From a virus, in IMG/VR virus record IMGVR_UViG_3300023176_002289, positions 1 through 20,529 of that record: a stretch of 20,529 nt of DNA; one strand, written 5' to 3'. The translations under genes were made by a program, and so were the position numbers. The notes beneath the pieces were generated by a model. It did no database searches. It worked only from the letters and a program-made list of their open reading frames with translations, and had not been told where the DNA came from. This document shows, in pieces, positions 14,061-19,826 of the stretch. Numbering within the stretch: the first letter of the stretch is position 1; every line of letters begins with the position of its first letter.

Positions 14061-14742
14061 CTTGTATTCTCCTTTGGTTTAATTCATTTTGACGCAGTTC
14101 TTTTATCTCATCAAGCGTTAAAACTTTCTTTTGGTTAATTTGTTCGTTTCTAACAATTTTGCCTATTTCTGCATACGACATTTGACTTTTTTCAGTTTTT
14201 GTTTGGTCTGCTTGTCTGCTCATCCAACTGTTAATAAATCTTGGCATACCTCTGTTAGTTTTTAATTTACTAACATTTGACTTGAGCCACATATTCATTT
14301 TGTTAAATTCCTCAGCACAATTAACAAACTGATAAGTATGTTGTAATTCCTCGAAGTGTTGTTCAGTCACAATGTATGTTCCGTCTTTTGTTAATAATTT
14401 ATATTTAACATTTACATTATCATTTACATTTACATTAACTGCTTTTTTTGGTTCTGAAAAAACCTTTTGCTTTTTTTGGTTATCTTTGGTTTTTTTAGGT
14501 CTGCCACCTTTTGAGCCGTTTGCTCTCAGGGTTTCAACCCGTTTTTCATATTTATCATTATCTAAATCAAACTGATTTTTATAGAACATAAATGCCATAT
14601 TTATGCTACTTTCTAGTTCTGGTATTTGACCCGTTATTTGATATTGAAAAATTGCTCTGAATAGTTTTCCGAGTTCATCATCTGATAGATGTTTGACTGG
14701 CTCGTAAAATGATTTATAAATTAAAAATGATTGTTTGTCCAT
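14041..14742 (-). CDS. Replication initiator-type protein (DUF6291-like N-terminus)
   Basis: The 233-residue protein starts MDKQSFLIYKSFYEPVKHLS followed by DDELGKLFRAIFQYQITGQ, the DUF6291 pattern seen in phage initiator or replisome-organiser proteins. A basic GGRPKK hook (79-84) and a low-complexity NVNVNDNVNV tract (102-111) come next, then a C-terminal domain with PRFINSWMSRQ, shared with phage replication proteins. The NVN tract is encoded by a 6-base repeat that could be the origin. It is followed directly by the loader-like gene. With no polymerase in the window, replication may recruit the host replisome, as phage lambda does. Confidence 0.65.
   Translation of the reverse strand: MDKQSFLIYKSFYEPVKHLSDDELGKLFRAIFQYQITGQIPELESSINMAFMFYKNQFDLDNDKYEKRVETLRANGSKGGRPKKTKDNQKKQKVFSEPKKAVNVNVNDNVNVKYKLLTKDGTYIVTEQHFEELQHTYQFVNCAEEFNKMNMWLKSNVSKLKTNRGMPRFINSWMSRQADQTKTEKSQMSYAEIGKIVRNEQINQKKVLTLDEIKELRQNELNQRRIQDVHTKH
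14406..14439 (-). repeat. Iteron-like ATGTAA repeats within the initiator gene, candidate origin
   Basis: On the minus strand the tract is a run of 6-base units of the form ATGTAA with two variants (ATGATA and ATGTTA). It encodes the Asn-Val repeat of the initiator. It is the only such tract in the window, is very AT-rich, and has the position of the lambda origin inside gene O. Confidence 0.4.
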
Positions 14743-14775
14743 TTAACCCCCGTATGATTAACCCTTGCTTGATGT

Positions 14776-14798
14776 GGGGTGGGTAATTAATCCACCCC
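14776..14798 (-). other. GC-rich hairpin before the initiator gene
   Basis: The seven-base stem GGGGTGG/CCACCCC encloses a loop containing the palindrome ATTAAT. It lies 34-56 bases upstream of the initiator ATG in a 112-base gap. No U-run follows on the minus strand, so it is not a standard terminator. A similar hairpin occurs at 16137-16154. Confidence 0.4.
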
Positions 14799-14854
14799 TG
14801 AAAATTTTTAATGTAATTTTCAACCATACAAGGAAATTATTATTTTACCTGATA

Positions 14855-15046
14855 TTAAGGCGTGTTTTTACCTAAATCATAATTAATTAAATAATCAAGA
14901 TAAAGTTGTTTACATGGATAACCCTGCTCATATTTTTGCCATTGACGAGTTCCTACGCCAATAATTTCTGCACATTGTTTTTGTGTTAGTCCTAGTTCAT
15001 GTCGCAGACTTTTAATTTCTGCCCCAGTCATTGATGCTTTTTTCAT
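14855..15046 (-). CDS. XRE-family HTH regulator
   Basis: The 63-residue protein is a minimal Cro/C1-type domain: TGAEIKSLRHELGLTQKQCA forms helices 1-2, and EIIGVGTRQWQKYEQGYP gives the recognition helix. A short C-terminal helix follows (LYLDYLINYDL). AGGAG stands 6 bases before the ATG. It is the only clear XRE repressor-like protein here and precedes the initiator gene after a gap with a GC-rich hairpin, so it may regulate replication genes or the promoter family of this window. Its targets are unknown. Confidence 0.75.
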   Translation of the reverse strand: MKKASMTGAEIKSLRHELGLTQKQCAEIIGVGTRQWQKYEQGYPCKQLYLDYLINYDLGKNTP

Positions 15047-15055
15047 TATTTTCTC

Positions 15056-15232
15056 CTATAGGCTTTTATATTCATCATTCATATTGGCAAAATGAAACCT
15101 TATCGCTTTATCAAATTCTTTATTTTCTTGAGATAATCTCCAGATAATAGTTCCTATCCATTGAATAGACATTCTTCTTGGTAAGTTATCTACTAAATCT
15201 CTTGCGACTCTTTCGCTATCTTCCATGTTCAT
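15056..15232 (-). CDS. 58-residue helical protein, unknown
   Basis: Hand translation gives MNMEDSERVARDLVDNLPRR then MSIQWIGTIIWRLSQENKEF and an end MNDEYKSL. It is helical with a Trp-containing amphipathic middle. AGGA stands 6 bases before the ATG, and the ATG overlaps the stop of the previous ORF (ATGA). Its stop codon is followed at once by the ribosome site of the HTH gene. No family is recognised. Confidence 0.6.
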   Translation of the reverse strand: MNMEDSERVARDLVDNLPRRMSIQWIGTIIWRLSQENKEFDKAIRFHFANMNDEYKSL

Positions 15233-15378
15233 TCTTCTTCCTCTATTTTTTCAATTCTCATAGATTCAACGACTGCATAGTCATAGTCAGAAGTAAGCAA
15301 TTTTGTTCTTGCATCATCCTCAGAATCAGCAATCACATCATAAACAATTTTTTCAGTTGTAGTTACTTTGTAAATCAT
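15229..15378 (-). CDS. 49-residue small protein, unknown
   Basis: Hand translation gives MIYKVTTTEKIVYDVIADSE then DDARTKLLTSDYDYAVVESM and an acidic end with four Glu. The strand-helix-strand pattern (YKVTT, DDARTKLL, DYAVVES) resembles small ferredoxin-like or YcfA-type folds, but nothing specific can be shown. A GGGAG precedes the ATG by 6 bases and the stop overlaps the next start. Confidence 0.6.
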   Translation of the reverse strand: MIYKVTTTEKIVYDVIADSEDDARTKLLTSDYDYAVVESMRIEKIEEEE

Positions 15379-15391
15379 CTCTCTCTCCCAG

Positions 15392-15598
15392 TTATAATTC
15401 ATTAAGTTTGGTATCTGTTTCTTTTATTCCCATAGAATTAGCGTTTTCTATAAGAGTATTGTATAAATCCTTGTCGTGCTTTGCTAGGTTATCATACAGC
15501 CACACCACTTCATCAATAGCGGTATCTACATCCCAATCACAAACGACCATTTCTGCTAATCTGTATAGCATATATTCAGTTAATTTTTTTTCTGCCAT
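15392..15598 (-). CDS. 68-residue acidic helical protein, unknown
   Basis: The product begins MAEKKLTEYMLYRLAEMVVC and continues DWDVDTAIDEVVWLYDNLAK. It is helical and acidic, without signal peptide or catalytic motifs. The ATG overlaps the preceding TAA (TAATG), with GAGGG upstream. It belongs to the small-gene operon behind promoter copy B. The function is unknown. Confidence 0.65.
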   Translation of the reverse strand: MAEKKLTEYMLYRLAEMVVCDWDVDTAIDEVVWLYDNLAKHDKDLYNTLIENANSMGIKETDTKLNEL

Positions 15599-15912
15599 TA
15601 GAATTCCCTCACTAAATATGTATTATCTTTACACTTAATTACGAGTGTTTCGTTTTCTATAGTTTCCATATTTGCTACTTCATCTTCATGAAATAGAAAC
15701 CTATAGCGGTCAAAAAGATGTTGTTTTGTTTTATATGCTGACCACTCTGAACGCACTTCAACTTTATTAAATTCCCAATGATAGTTTTCGCCACCACATT
15801 GTTGTTCATAGTAATCTGCTAGTGCTTCTGCTTGTTCGTAAGTCCAACCTGCATATTTATCTTGCATTAATCTGTCAATAACATCAGTCATGTTTAAAGT
15901 ATCAACTATCAT
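15598..15912 (-). CDS. Hypothetical small early protein
   Basis: The chosen start gives 104 residues. The protein contains MTDVIDRLMQDKYAGWTYEQ, then AEALADYYEQQCGGENYHWE, then the WSAYKTKQHLFDRYRFLFHE block, and ends VIKCKDNTYLVREF. Although the frame is open to 15936, the ATG at 15912 overlaps the previous stop as TAATG and has GAGGAG 8 bases upstream, so it is the likely start. No function is recognised. Confidence 0.65.
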   Translation of the reverse strand: MIVDTLNMTDVIDRLMQDKYAGWTYEQAEALADYYEQQCGGENYHWEFNKVEVRSEWSAYKTKQHLFDRYRFLFHEDEVANMETIENETLVIKCKDNTYLVREF

Positions 15913-16079
15913 TACACTCTCTCCTCGTTTTCCCATAAAACTTCTGTAACGGCTTCTTGTGAATCAAAAGCATCAAAGCCGTCTTGTATTAATTGAGCAA
16001 CAATATATCTAGCGTTGTCGCCTTGTTTGACTTGTTCTCTAACTCTTTCTAATAAAATTTGTGAAACATGATTTTTCAT
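15912..16079 (-). CDS. 55-residue helical protein, first gene after promoter copy B
   Basis: Hand translation gives MKNHVSQILLERVREQVKQG then DNARYIVAQLIQDGFDAFDS, ending in an acidic helix. A clear AGGAG lies 5 bases before the ATG. The predicted transcription start from promoter copy B is about 27 bases upstream, so this gene heads the transcript. The stop overlaps the next start as TAATG. The family is not recognised. Confidence 0.6.
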   Translation of the reverse strand: MKNHVSQILLERVREQVKQGDNARYIVAQLIQDGFDAFDSQEAVTEVLWENEERV

Positions 16080-16110
16080 TTGTTCTCCTTGCGGTTTGGT
16101 TAATGTAGGG

Positions 16111-16132
16111 ATATTATAACGCCTTTTTAACG
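16111..16132 (-). promoter_or_regulatory. Repeated promoter element, copy B
   Basis: It is identical over 22 bp to copies A and C, with TATAAT at 16113-16118 on the minus strand. No -35-like hexamer lies 16-18 bases upstream: a C-rich stretch is there instead. It faces the gene starting at 16079. Confidence 0.65.
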
Positions 16133-16136
16133 GGTA

Positions 16137-16158
16137 GGGGGAAATTAATCCCCCTTTT
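16137..16158. terminator. GC-rich hairpin after the 16161-16547 gene
   Basis: The five-base stem GGGGG/CCCCC has an AAATTAAT loop at 16137-16154. A TTTT run follows on the plus strand only, while the gene that ends just before it is on the minus strand. It may be a weak terminator or an RNA-stabilising hairpin. It sits directly upstream of promoter copy B. Confidence 0.4.
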
Positions 16159-16160
16159 AA

Positions 16161-16547
16161 TTAAAAATCTGGAAACGGGTCTGCTTCCCTGATTGATACC
16201 ATTTCGGTATTATCATCAGTAAGCGTATAAAGTTCAGGATAACAAACTTCTGCTTCCTTCTCGTGTCTATCAATAAAGTCGTCCATGCTTTCGTCATCAC
16301 TTAAAAGATATTTAGCACCGCTATACTTGGTGTTATAGTTTGCACAAAAGTCTGCAACCCTAGCATATATGTTTGCTAAGTTGTCATCCCAGAAAACCAA
16401 AGACTCGCCACCTTTCCATCTAAATGAAGGGTTTTCACTATCGCCGTAATTTTCTAACCACTGTAAGTGAATAACAAAACACTTAGTGTGAAAGTCCTCA
16501 CCGAAGTTATATTTAATATCTAAGATTGATGGTTTAGTTGTGTTCAT
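16161..16547 (-). CDS. Hypothetical early protein behind promoter copy C
   Basis: The 128-residue acidic protein contains ILDIKYNFGEDFHTKCFVIH, RWKGGESLVFWDDNLANIYA, a helix VADFCANYNTKY, and an acidic DDESMDDFIDRHEKEAEVCY. It ends DPFPDF. No enzyme motif is visible. AAGGAG stands 7 bases before the ATG, and the predicted start of transcription from promoter copy C is about 23 bases upstream. It is monocistronic, with a hairpin after the stop. The function is unknown. Confidence 0.65.
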   Translation of the reverse strand: MNTTKPSILDIKYNFGEDFHTKCFVIHLQWLENYGDSENPSFRWKGGESLVFWDDNLANIYARVADFCANYNTKYSGAKYLLSDDESMDDFIDRHEKEAEVCYPELYTLTDDNTEMVSIREADPFPDF

Positions 16548-16576
16548 AACTTTCTCCTTTTTTTTTAGTTATGAGC

Positions 16577-16608
16577 ATATTATAACGCCTTTTTAACGCC
16601 TTTTTAAC
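16577..16608 (-). promoter_or_regulatory. Repeated promoter element, copy C, with tandem box
   Basis: It is identical to copies A and B over 22 bp, and the upstream box GTTAAAAAGGC is repeated once more in tandem. TATAAT lies at 16579-16584 on the minus strand, facing the gene that starts at 16547. The tandem box comes within 5 bases of the -35 of the divergent plus-strand promoter, so one factor could affect both directions. Confidence 0.65.
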
Positions 16609-16612
16609 TTTT

Positions 16613-16649
16613 TTTACATTTTTTTTATTTTTTTATATAAGATACTGCC
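16613..16649 (+). promoter_or_regulatory. Sigma70-type promoter for a leaderless mRNA
   Basis: TTTACA at 16613-16618 (one mismatch to TTGACA) lies 17 bases from TATAAG at 16636-16641. The expected transcription start 7-9 bases later falls at or next to the ATG at 16650, and no ribosome site is visible, so the mRNA is probably leaderless. Confidence 0.55.
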
Positions 16650-16808
16650 ATGGATAAACAACAAGAAGTAATTAGCAAAGCATTAGATATTAAATTAGTT
16701 ATCGGTCAAATTCAGCGTTGTGTTGATGACCAAACTAAAGATAGTCTTTGTGAGCATATTGAAGATTTGTGTGAGGACATTCTTGAATTATTAGATGCAA
16801 GAAGTTGA
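16650..16808 (+). CDS. 52-residue acidic protein, partner ORF of the VRR-NUC gene
   Basis: Hand translation gives MDKQQEVISKALDIKLVIGQ then IQRCVDDQTKDSLCEHIEDL and a final acidic helix. It is fully helical, with regularly spaced hydrophobic positions that suit a coiled coil or four-helix dimer. There is no Shine-Dalgarno; a good promoter sits just upstream (leaderless). It overlaps the nuclease start by 14 bases, so both are coupled. It might control or bind the nuclease; this is an inference from coupling alone. Confidence 0.55.
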   Translation: MDKQQEVISKALDIKLVIGQIQRCVDDQTKDSLCEHIEDLCEDILELLDARS

Positions 16809-17139
16809 ACACAAAATACAAAAAGCAATAGTTCAATATCTTGAAATAAGACGCATTTGTTTTTGGTCAGTCCCTAATGGCGGTCACAGAAATATAGGGG
16901 TAGCCCGTAAGTTAAAATCCGAAGGCGTAAAAGCAGGTGTTCCAGATATAACCATAATTCATGATGGTAAATATTATGGCATTGAAGTTAAAAAACCAAA
17001 AACCCAAACCCCTAAGGGAACGCTCTCATCTATTCAAAGGGTGCGTATAAAACAAATCGAAGAAGCAGGTGGTCAAGTTGGCGTTGCTTACTCTGTTGAA
17101 GATGTCTATCAACTCCTTGAAGATTGGAAAATTAAATAA
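16795..17139 (+). CDS. VRR-NUC domain nuclease
   Basis: The 114-residue protein is a single VRR-NUC domain of the PD-(D/E)xK superfamily. It has FWSVPNGGHRNIGVARKLKS at 23-42, GVPDITI with D51, YYGIEVKKPK with E64 and K66 as the catalytic ExK, and a QxxRI helix with Q81. A final strand-helix segment GQVGVAYSVEDVYQLL completes the fold. Such domains act as Holliday-junction or flap nucleases in phages and in FAN1. It is on the minority plus strand, translated from an overlap with the acidic ORF. The resolvase role fits the recombination genes nearby; its exact substrate is not shown. Confidence 0.85.
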   Translation: MQEVEHKIQKAIVQYLEIRRICFWSVPNGGHRNIGVARKLKSEGVKAGVPDITIIHDGKYYGIEVKKPKTQTPKGTLSSIQRVRIKQIEEAGGQVGVAYSVEDVYQLLEDWKIK

Positions 17140-17167
17140 TACCCTTACTCAAAACATGGTTACTACC

Positions 17168-17188
17168 CGTCAAAAAGGCGTATAATAT
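17168..17188 (+). promoter_or_regulatory. Repeated promoter element, copy D (plus strand)
   Basis: CGTCAAAAAGGCGTATAATA matches copies A-C with one substitution and one missing base, in the opposite orientation. TATAAT is at 17181-17186 and the gene starts at 17314, leaving a leader of about 120 bases. Confidence 0.6.
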
Positions 17189-17192
17189 TCAT

Positions 17193-17313
17193 ATTAACCT
17201 TGAGGTGACAGTGATAGGTTGCTCTCTAAAAATCTAAAAAAATTTGAATCTTGTAAAGATGAATCTTCAAGTATCTTAATATTTTATTTAACTAAATATA
17301 AGGAGAAATACTT
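17193..17313 (+). promoter_or_regulatory. Long leader of the 17314 gene
   Basis: The leader carries two TGAATCTT copies near 17250 and 17264. They can join alternative short stems, for example AAGA/TCTT within CTTG/CAAG. A good AGGAG stands 8 bases before the ATG. No upstream ORF of useful length is visible. Confidence 0.35.
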
Positions 17314-17538
17314 ATGAAAGATTTAACTGGTAAAACATTCAAAATTGAAGATAAAGAATTTGAAATCTTAGCCGATGGTAGAAAAGGCGAAGGTTACATT
17401 GGATTCGGTTTAGTAATGTTTAAAGAAATAGGCAAACCACTTCCAGAAGATGGTAGTTGCTATTCAGAAAGTGGTTATTATTTCTCAGACAACCCACCAT
17501 ACTTTGATGAAGCAGGTTGGTTAAAAAGAAATTCATAA
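17314..17538 (+). CDS. Small hypothetical protein, monocistronic
   Basis: The 74-residue protein is beta-rich: MKDLTGKTFKIEDKEFEILA, then GEGYIGFGLVMFKEIGKPLP, then ESGYYFSDNPPYFDEAGWL. Early beta hairpins and a Gly/Tyr-rich end suggest a compact fold. It has its own copy of the repeated promoter element, a long leader, a strong ribosome site and a strong terminator, so it is an independent transcription unit, possibly a regulated early gene. The family is not recognised. Confidence 0.7.
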   Translation: MKDLTGKTFKIEDKEFEILADGRKGEGYIGFGLVMFKEIGKPLPEDGSCYSESGYYFSDNPPYFDEAGWLKRNS

Positions 17539-17547
17539 AATAACATT

Positions 17548-17575
17548 AGGGGTTGGCTTAGGTCAGCCCCTTTTT
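17548..17575 (+). terminator. Intrinsic terminator of the plus-strand gene
   Basis: A ten-base stem AGGGGTTGGC/GTCAGCCCCT with two G-U pairs closes a TTAG loop and is followed by TTTTT. It lies 10 bases after the stop of the 17314 gene. Confidence 0.85.
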
Positions 17576-17599
17576 GTTTCTAGAATCTAAAATTTGGAA

Positions 17600-17685
17600 T
17601 CCGTTTTGGTGTCCATAACCACATTAGGTAACTAAATTTAATAACACCCATATATATGGTTTAAAAAAACTAATGCGGAAACGGA
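17600..17685. repeat. Nested inverted repeats in the convergent junction
   Basis: TCCGTTT (17600-17606) pairs with AAACGGA (17679-17685), CATTAG (17622-17627) pairs with CTAATG (17670-17675), and a perfect palindrome CCATATATATGG lies inside (17648-17659). No ORF is visible. It could be a protein-binding, packaging or RNA-structure site. Confidence 0.45.
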
Positions 17686-17695
17686 CATAAAAAGT

Positions 17696-17754
17696 GGGCA
17701 GGTGCAGAGTGCTTTGAGGAACACTTACAAGTCATTGTTGGAGAGAACCTGCCC
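17696..17754 (-). ncRNA. Three-way-junction RNA candidate at the end of the minus operon
   Basis: On the minus strand GGGCAGGT (17747-17754) pairs with ACCTGCCC (17696-17703). Inside, ACAA/TTGT with a TGAC loop and AGTGTT/AGCACT with a CCTCAA loop form two hairpins. One pair of the second hairpin is U-G on the minus strand but C-A on the plus strand, so minus is the likely transcribed strand. ACTTTTT follows directly, as at an RNA 3' end. It could be a small RNA or a branched terminator of the secreted-protein operon. Confidence 0.5.
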
Positions 17755-17774
17755 GATAGTTAAGATACCATCAT

Positions 17775-18104
17775 TTATTTATTACAACAATCTTTTTTAC
17801 TGCCAGTATCAAATAATTTGTCGGCTAATTTATAAACAAGGTTTCTCATTCCGAATACAACCAATACTAAAATAGTTAGTATCGTTGTGTACCACTCTGG
17901 TGCTTCCTTCAAATTAAGCCAAGCATCCTTCATTGTCATTTCGCTAAACAACGGCATGACAAAATTAATAACAACGGGTAAAGAAAAAACTATAACGATT
18001 AGTTCATCTTTCCAACTGTTCTCCATAGATTCTTCTTCTATCTTTTTAATTTCTAATTCTGTATCGCTCATAAAATTATCTAAATTTCCTCTATTGTATT
18101 TCAT
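17775..18104 (-). CDS. Holin-like two-helix membrane protein
   Basis: The 109-residue protein has a charged N-terminus (SDTELEIKKIEEESMENSW), a first hydrophobic segment DELIVIVFSLPVVINFVMPL (about 34-53), a short loop with LKEAPEWY, and a second segment TTILTILVLVVFGMRNLV (about 74-91) with a basic, Cys-containing tail. The aP-W-Y...FGxR layout resembles holins of the 3TM/GTA type. Holins open the inner membrane for lysis. No endolysin is in view, so this is tentative. The start overlaps the previous stop (TAATG); a Met at residue 12 is an alternative. Confidence 0.5.
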   Translation of the reverse strand: MKYNRGNLDNFMSDTELEIKKIEEESMENSWKDELIVIVFSLPVVINFVMPLFSEMTMKDAWLNLKEAPEWYTTILTILVLVVFGMRNLVYKLADKLFDTGSKKDCCNK

Positions 18105-18550
18105 TAATCTGCTAATGGGTTTGATAATGCCTTATCTAACTTATCCGTAATTCTATCTTCTAATTCTTTCATGTCTTTACGGAAACCTCTTAACTCATCA
18201 TTTAAATCTTTATTTACTTCTTTCACAAATCTGTATGAATCATCAGCAGTATCTTCGGCTCTTTTAATATCTGCTTTCAAATCTATCTTAATTGAATCTG
18301 TGTTTTGATTAATTGCTGTAACTTGCTGTTCAATCATATCCATTCTAGTTTGAAACGCCTCAATATCAAGTCCTGCTATTGCTTCTACTTTTTGATACAT
18401 AACAAAACCACCATAGAGAGTAGCGATAACAGAAGATAATATACCGAAACCAAGTCCAAGTTGAGTTGGAGAAAAATCCCAACCAAAAAGCGAGAGTTTA
18501 GCATTTGCTATCTTTTCCTGAGTTGCTTCTATATCAATCTTTTTTGTCAT
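18104..18550 (-). CDS. Membrane-anchored coiled-coil protein next to the holin
   Basis: The 148-residue protein has an N-terminal helix, one membrane segment around residues 28-52 (SPTQLGLGFGILSSVIATLY) and then a long charged coiled coil to the end (VEAIAGLDIEAFQTRMDMIE, DIKRAEDTADDSYRFVKEVN). Its C-terminal part would lie on one face of the inner membrane as a rod. Such proteins sit beside holins in many phage lysis regions and may be antiholin or spanin-like, but neither is shown. Its ATG lies inside the previous gene (17-base overlap). Confidence 0.65.
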   Translation of the reverse strand: MTKKIDIEATQEKIANAKLSLFGWDFSPTQLGLGFGILSSVIATLYGGFVMYQKVEAIAGLDIEAFQTRMDMIEQQVTAINQNTDSIKIDLKADIKRAEDTADDSYRFVKEVNKDLNDELRGFRKDMKELEDRITDKLDKALSNPLAD

Positions 18551-18962
18551 TATTAATAAACTGTAAGTCTTTTAATTTTTTAAGTTCTGCTTCTAGTTTC
18601 ATTACCTCTAATCGTTTTTTGTGTAATTCTAACTTATACAAAGTGTTGCAGTTAATTCTTTCTTTAGGTGCATTTAGCGGTATGTTAATTCTGGCGTATA
18701 ACCCGACATCTTTTGTTTCATCAGCGTTTGATTCAAAAATATTACTAGCGTTATTAACGATACCCGTCATACCCATTTCAAAATTAATTGAACCCCCTAT
18801 GGCATTCTTACACGACATATTATCAGTCGTTCTAACTTCATCATAGGAATAATTGTTATACGGACTAGGTAATTGCAGATTAAGTGAATTGTTTGCTTTT
18901 ACCCCTAGCGTTATCATGACTAAGAAAAAAAAACGCCTTAAAACGGAAATTTGGAAGCCCAT
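18534..18962 (-). CDS. Exported protein with C-terminal coiled coil, unknown
   Basis: The 142-residue protein has a Sec signal (MGFQISVLRRFFFLVMITLG, probable cleavage after VKA at residue 23). A mature part has LNLQLPSPYNNYSYDEVRTT, NMSCKNAIGGSINFEMGMTG and VGLYARINIPLNAPKERINC, with two Cys that could form a disulfide, and then a Leu/Lys heptad coiled coil (LHKKRLEVMKLEAELKKLKD). The compact beta domain with GIVNN and YARINIPL looks like a small outer-membrane or periplasmic protein. It is coupled to neighbours on both sides. The function is not recognised. Confidence 0.65.
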   Translation of the reverse strand: MGFQISVLRRFFFLVMITLGVKANNSLNLQLPSPYNNYSYDEVRTTDNMSCKNAIGGSINFEMGMTGIVNNASNIFESNADETKDVGLYARINIPLNAPKERINCNTLYKLELHKKRLEVMKLEAELKKLKDLQFINNDKKD

Positions 18963-19324
18963 TATTTAAACTTTGAGCATATTTTAGATGCAACGCCACT
19001 AGATTTGACTTCGGTCAGCATTGACTCTGTGCAAACATAAACGGCATCTTTTTTATATTTATCGTTTATAAAAATATCAAAAGTAGCGTATTGATTAAAA
19101 TTTACCCCTCTTAAATGATATTGCGTCACAAAAGGTATTGGCTTCATGTCTTTATCAAAAACGCCTACTTCATAATATTTGACATCTTCACGCTTATTAA
19201 ACAATCTAACACGAGTATTAGATATGCCGTCTAAATAACTAGCCGACCATTCTGGGTAAGTTGGCGACATCTGATGTGCATTAACATTACCAACTAACAA
19301 TAAAAATATTAGATAGCGATACAT
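18962..19324 (-). CDS. Exported small Ig-like protein, possible periplasmic chaperone
   Basis: The 120-residue protein has a signal peptide (MYRYLIFLLLVGNVNA). The mature chain is beta-rich: MSPTYPEWSASYLDGISNTR, RLFNKREDVKYYEVGVFDKD, VTQYHLRGVNFNQYATFDIF, VYVCTESML and a final disulfide-capable Cys. The strand order and the position just after a pilin-like gene recall the N-terminal domain of PapD-type chaperones, but it is about half their length and the hallmark residues are not clearly present. Its start overlaps the pilin-like gene by 16 bases. The chaperone idea is tentative. Confidence 0.55.
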   Translation of the reverse strand: MYRYLIFLLLVGNVNAHQMSPTYPEWSASYLDGISNTRVRLFNKREDVKYYEVGVFDKDMKPIPFVTQYHLRGVNFNQYATFDIFINDKYKKDAVYVCTESMLTEVKSSGVASKICSKFK

Positions 19325-19824
19325 TCTGCTGTCACATAGGCTGTGTAATTACCGCTAGGGAACGCTCTGTCACCACCATTGTTAGCAGTAGATGAGTGTT
19401 TAAACCATGTTGAACCAGTAGCACTTAAAGTATATTCGTCACTCATATCGACTTCAACTTTGTCTGTTTCATAATCTGCCATGTTAGTTGCGTCTGATAC
19501 GGCACTAACTTCTGTGTCGCCAGTAAATGTAACTACATCATTTAAAACGGGTGATGAACTAAAACTATCTGGTGCTGTAAATTTAACTTTATAAGCACTT
19601 GCCAGAGTTACATCAACACGAGTAATTGGCATTTGACCACCATCAGCAGGTGCAGTTGATAACTTATAAGCATTTGGTTGTCCGTATGTTCCGTTGTTTT
19701 CAACACTAATTACACAAGAACCCGTTACTGATGCTGATATAGGAACATCAAGTGCGAACGCTGATTTGCTTCCGCCATAACTCATAATTCCTACTATTCC
19801 TATTAATGCTATTTCTTTAACCAT
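19309..19824 (-). CDS. Exported pilin-like beta protein (SCPU/DUF4402-like)
   Basis: The 171-residue protein has a signal peptide ending SAFA (cleavage after residue 24). The mature chain begins LDVPISASVTGSCVISVENN, with C37, and ends PSGNYTAYVTAECIAI with C168, which could form one disulfide. An alternating strand pattern (YKLSTAPADGGQMPITRVDV, YKVKFTAPDSF, DVVTFTGDTEVSAV, VEVDMSDEYTLSATG) fits Csu-type or DUF4402-type fimbrial subunits, whose final strand has GxYxxxVxV. AGGAG stands 7 bases from the ATG. It could decorate the host envelope or virions; the family match is by pattern only. Confidence 0.5.
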   Translation of the reverse strand: MVKEIALIGIVGIMSYGGSKSAFALDVPISASVTGSCVISVENNGTYGQPNAYKLSTAPADGGQMPITRVDVTLASAYKVKFTAPDSFSSSPVLNDVVTFTGDTEVSAVSDATNMADYETDKVEVDMSDEYTLSATGSTWFKHSSTANNGGDRAFPSGNYTAYVTAECIAI

Positions 19825-19826
19825 GT

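Noticed and set aside
14844-14868. Possible further copy of the promoter element (ATTAAGGCGTGTTTTTAC)
   Set aside because: Only fragments match, the order differs, and it falls in the coding end of the XRE gene.
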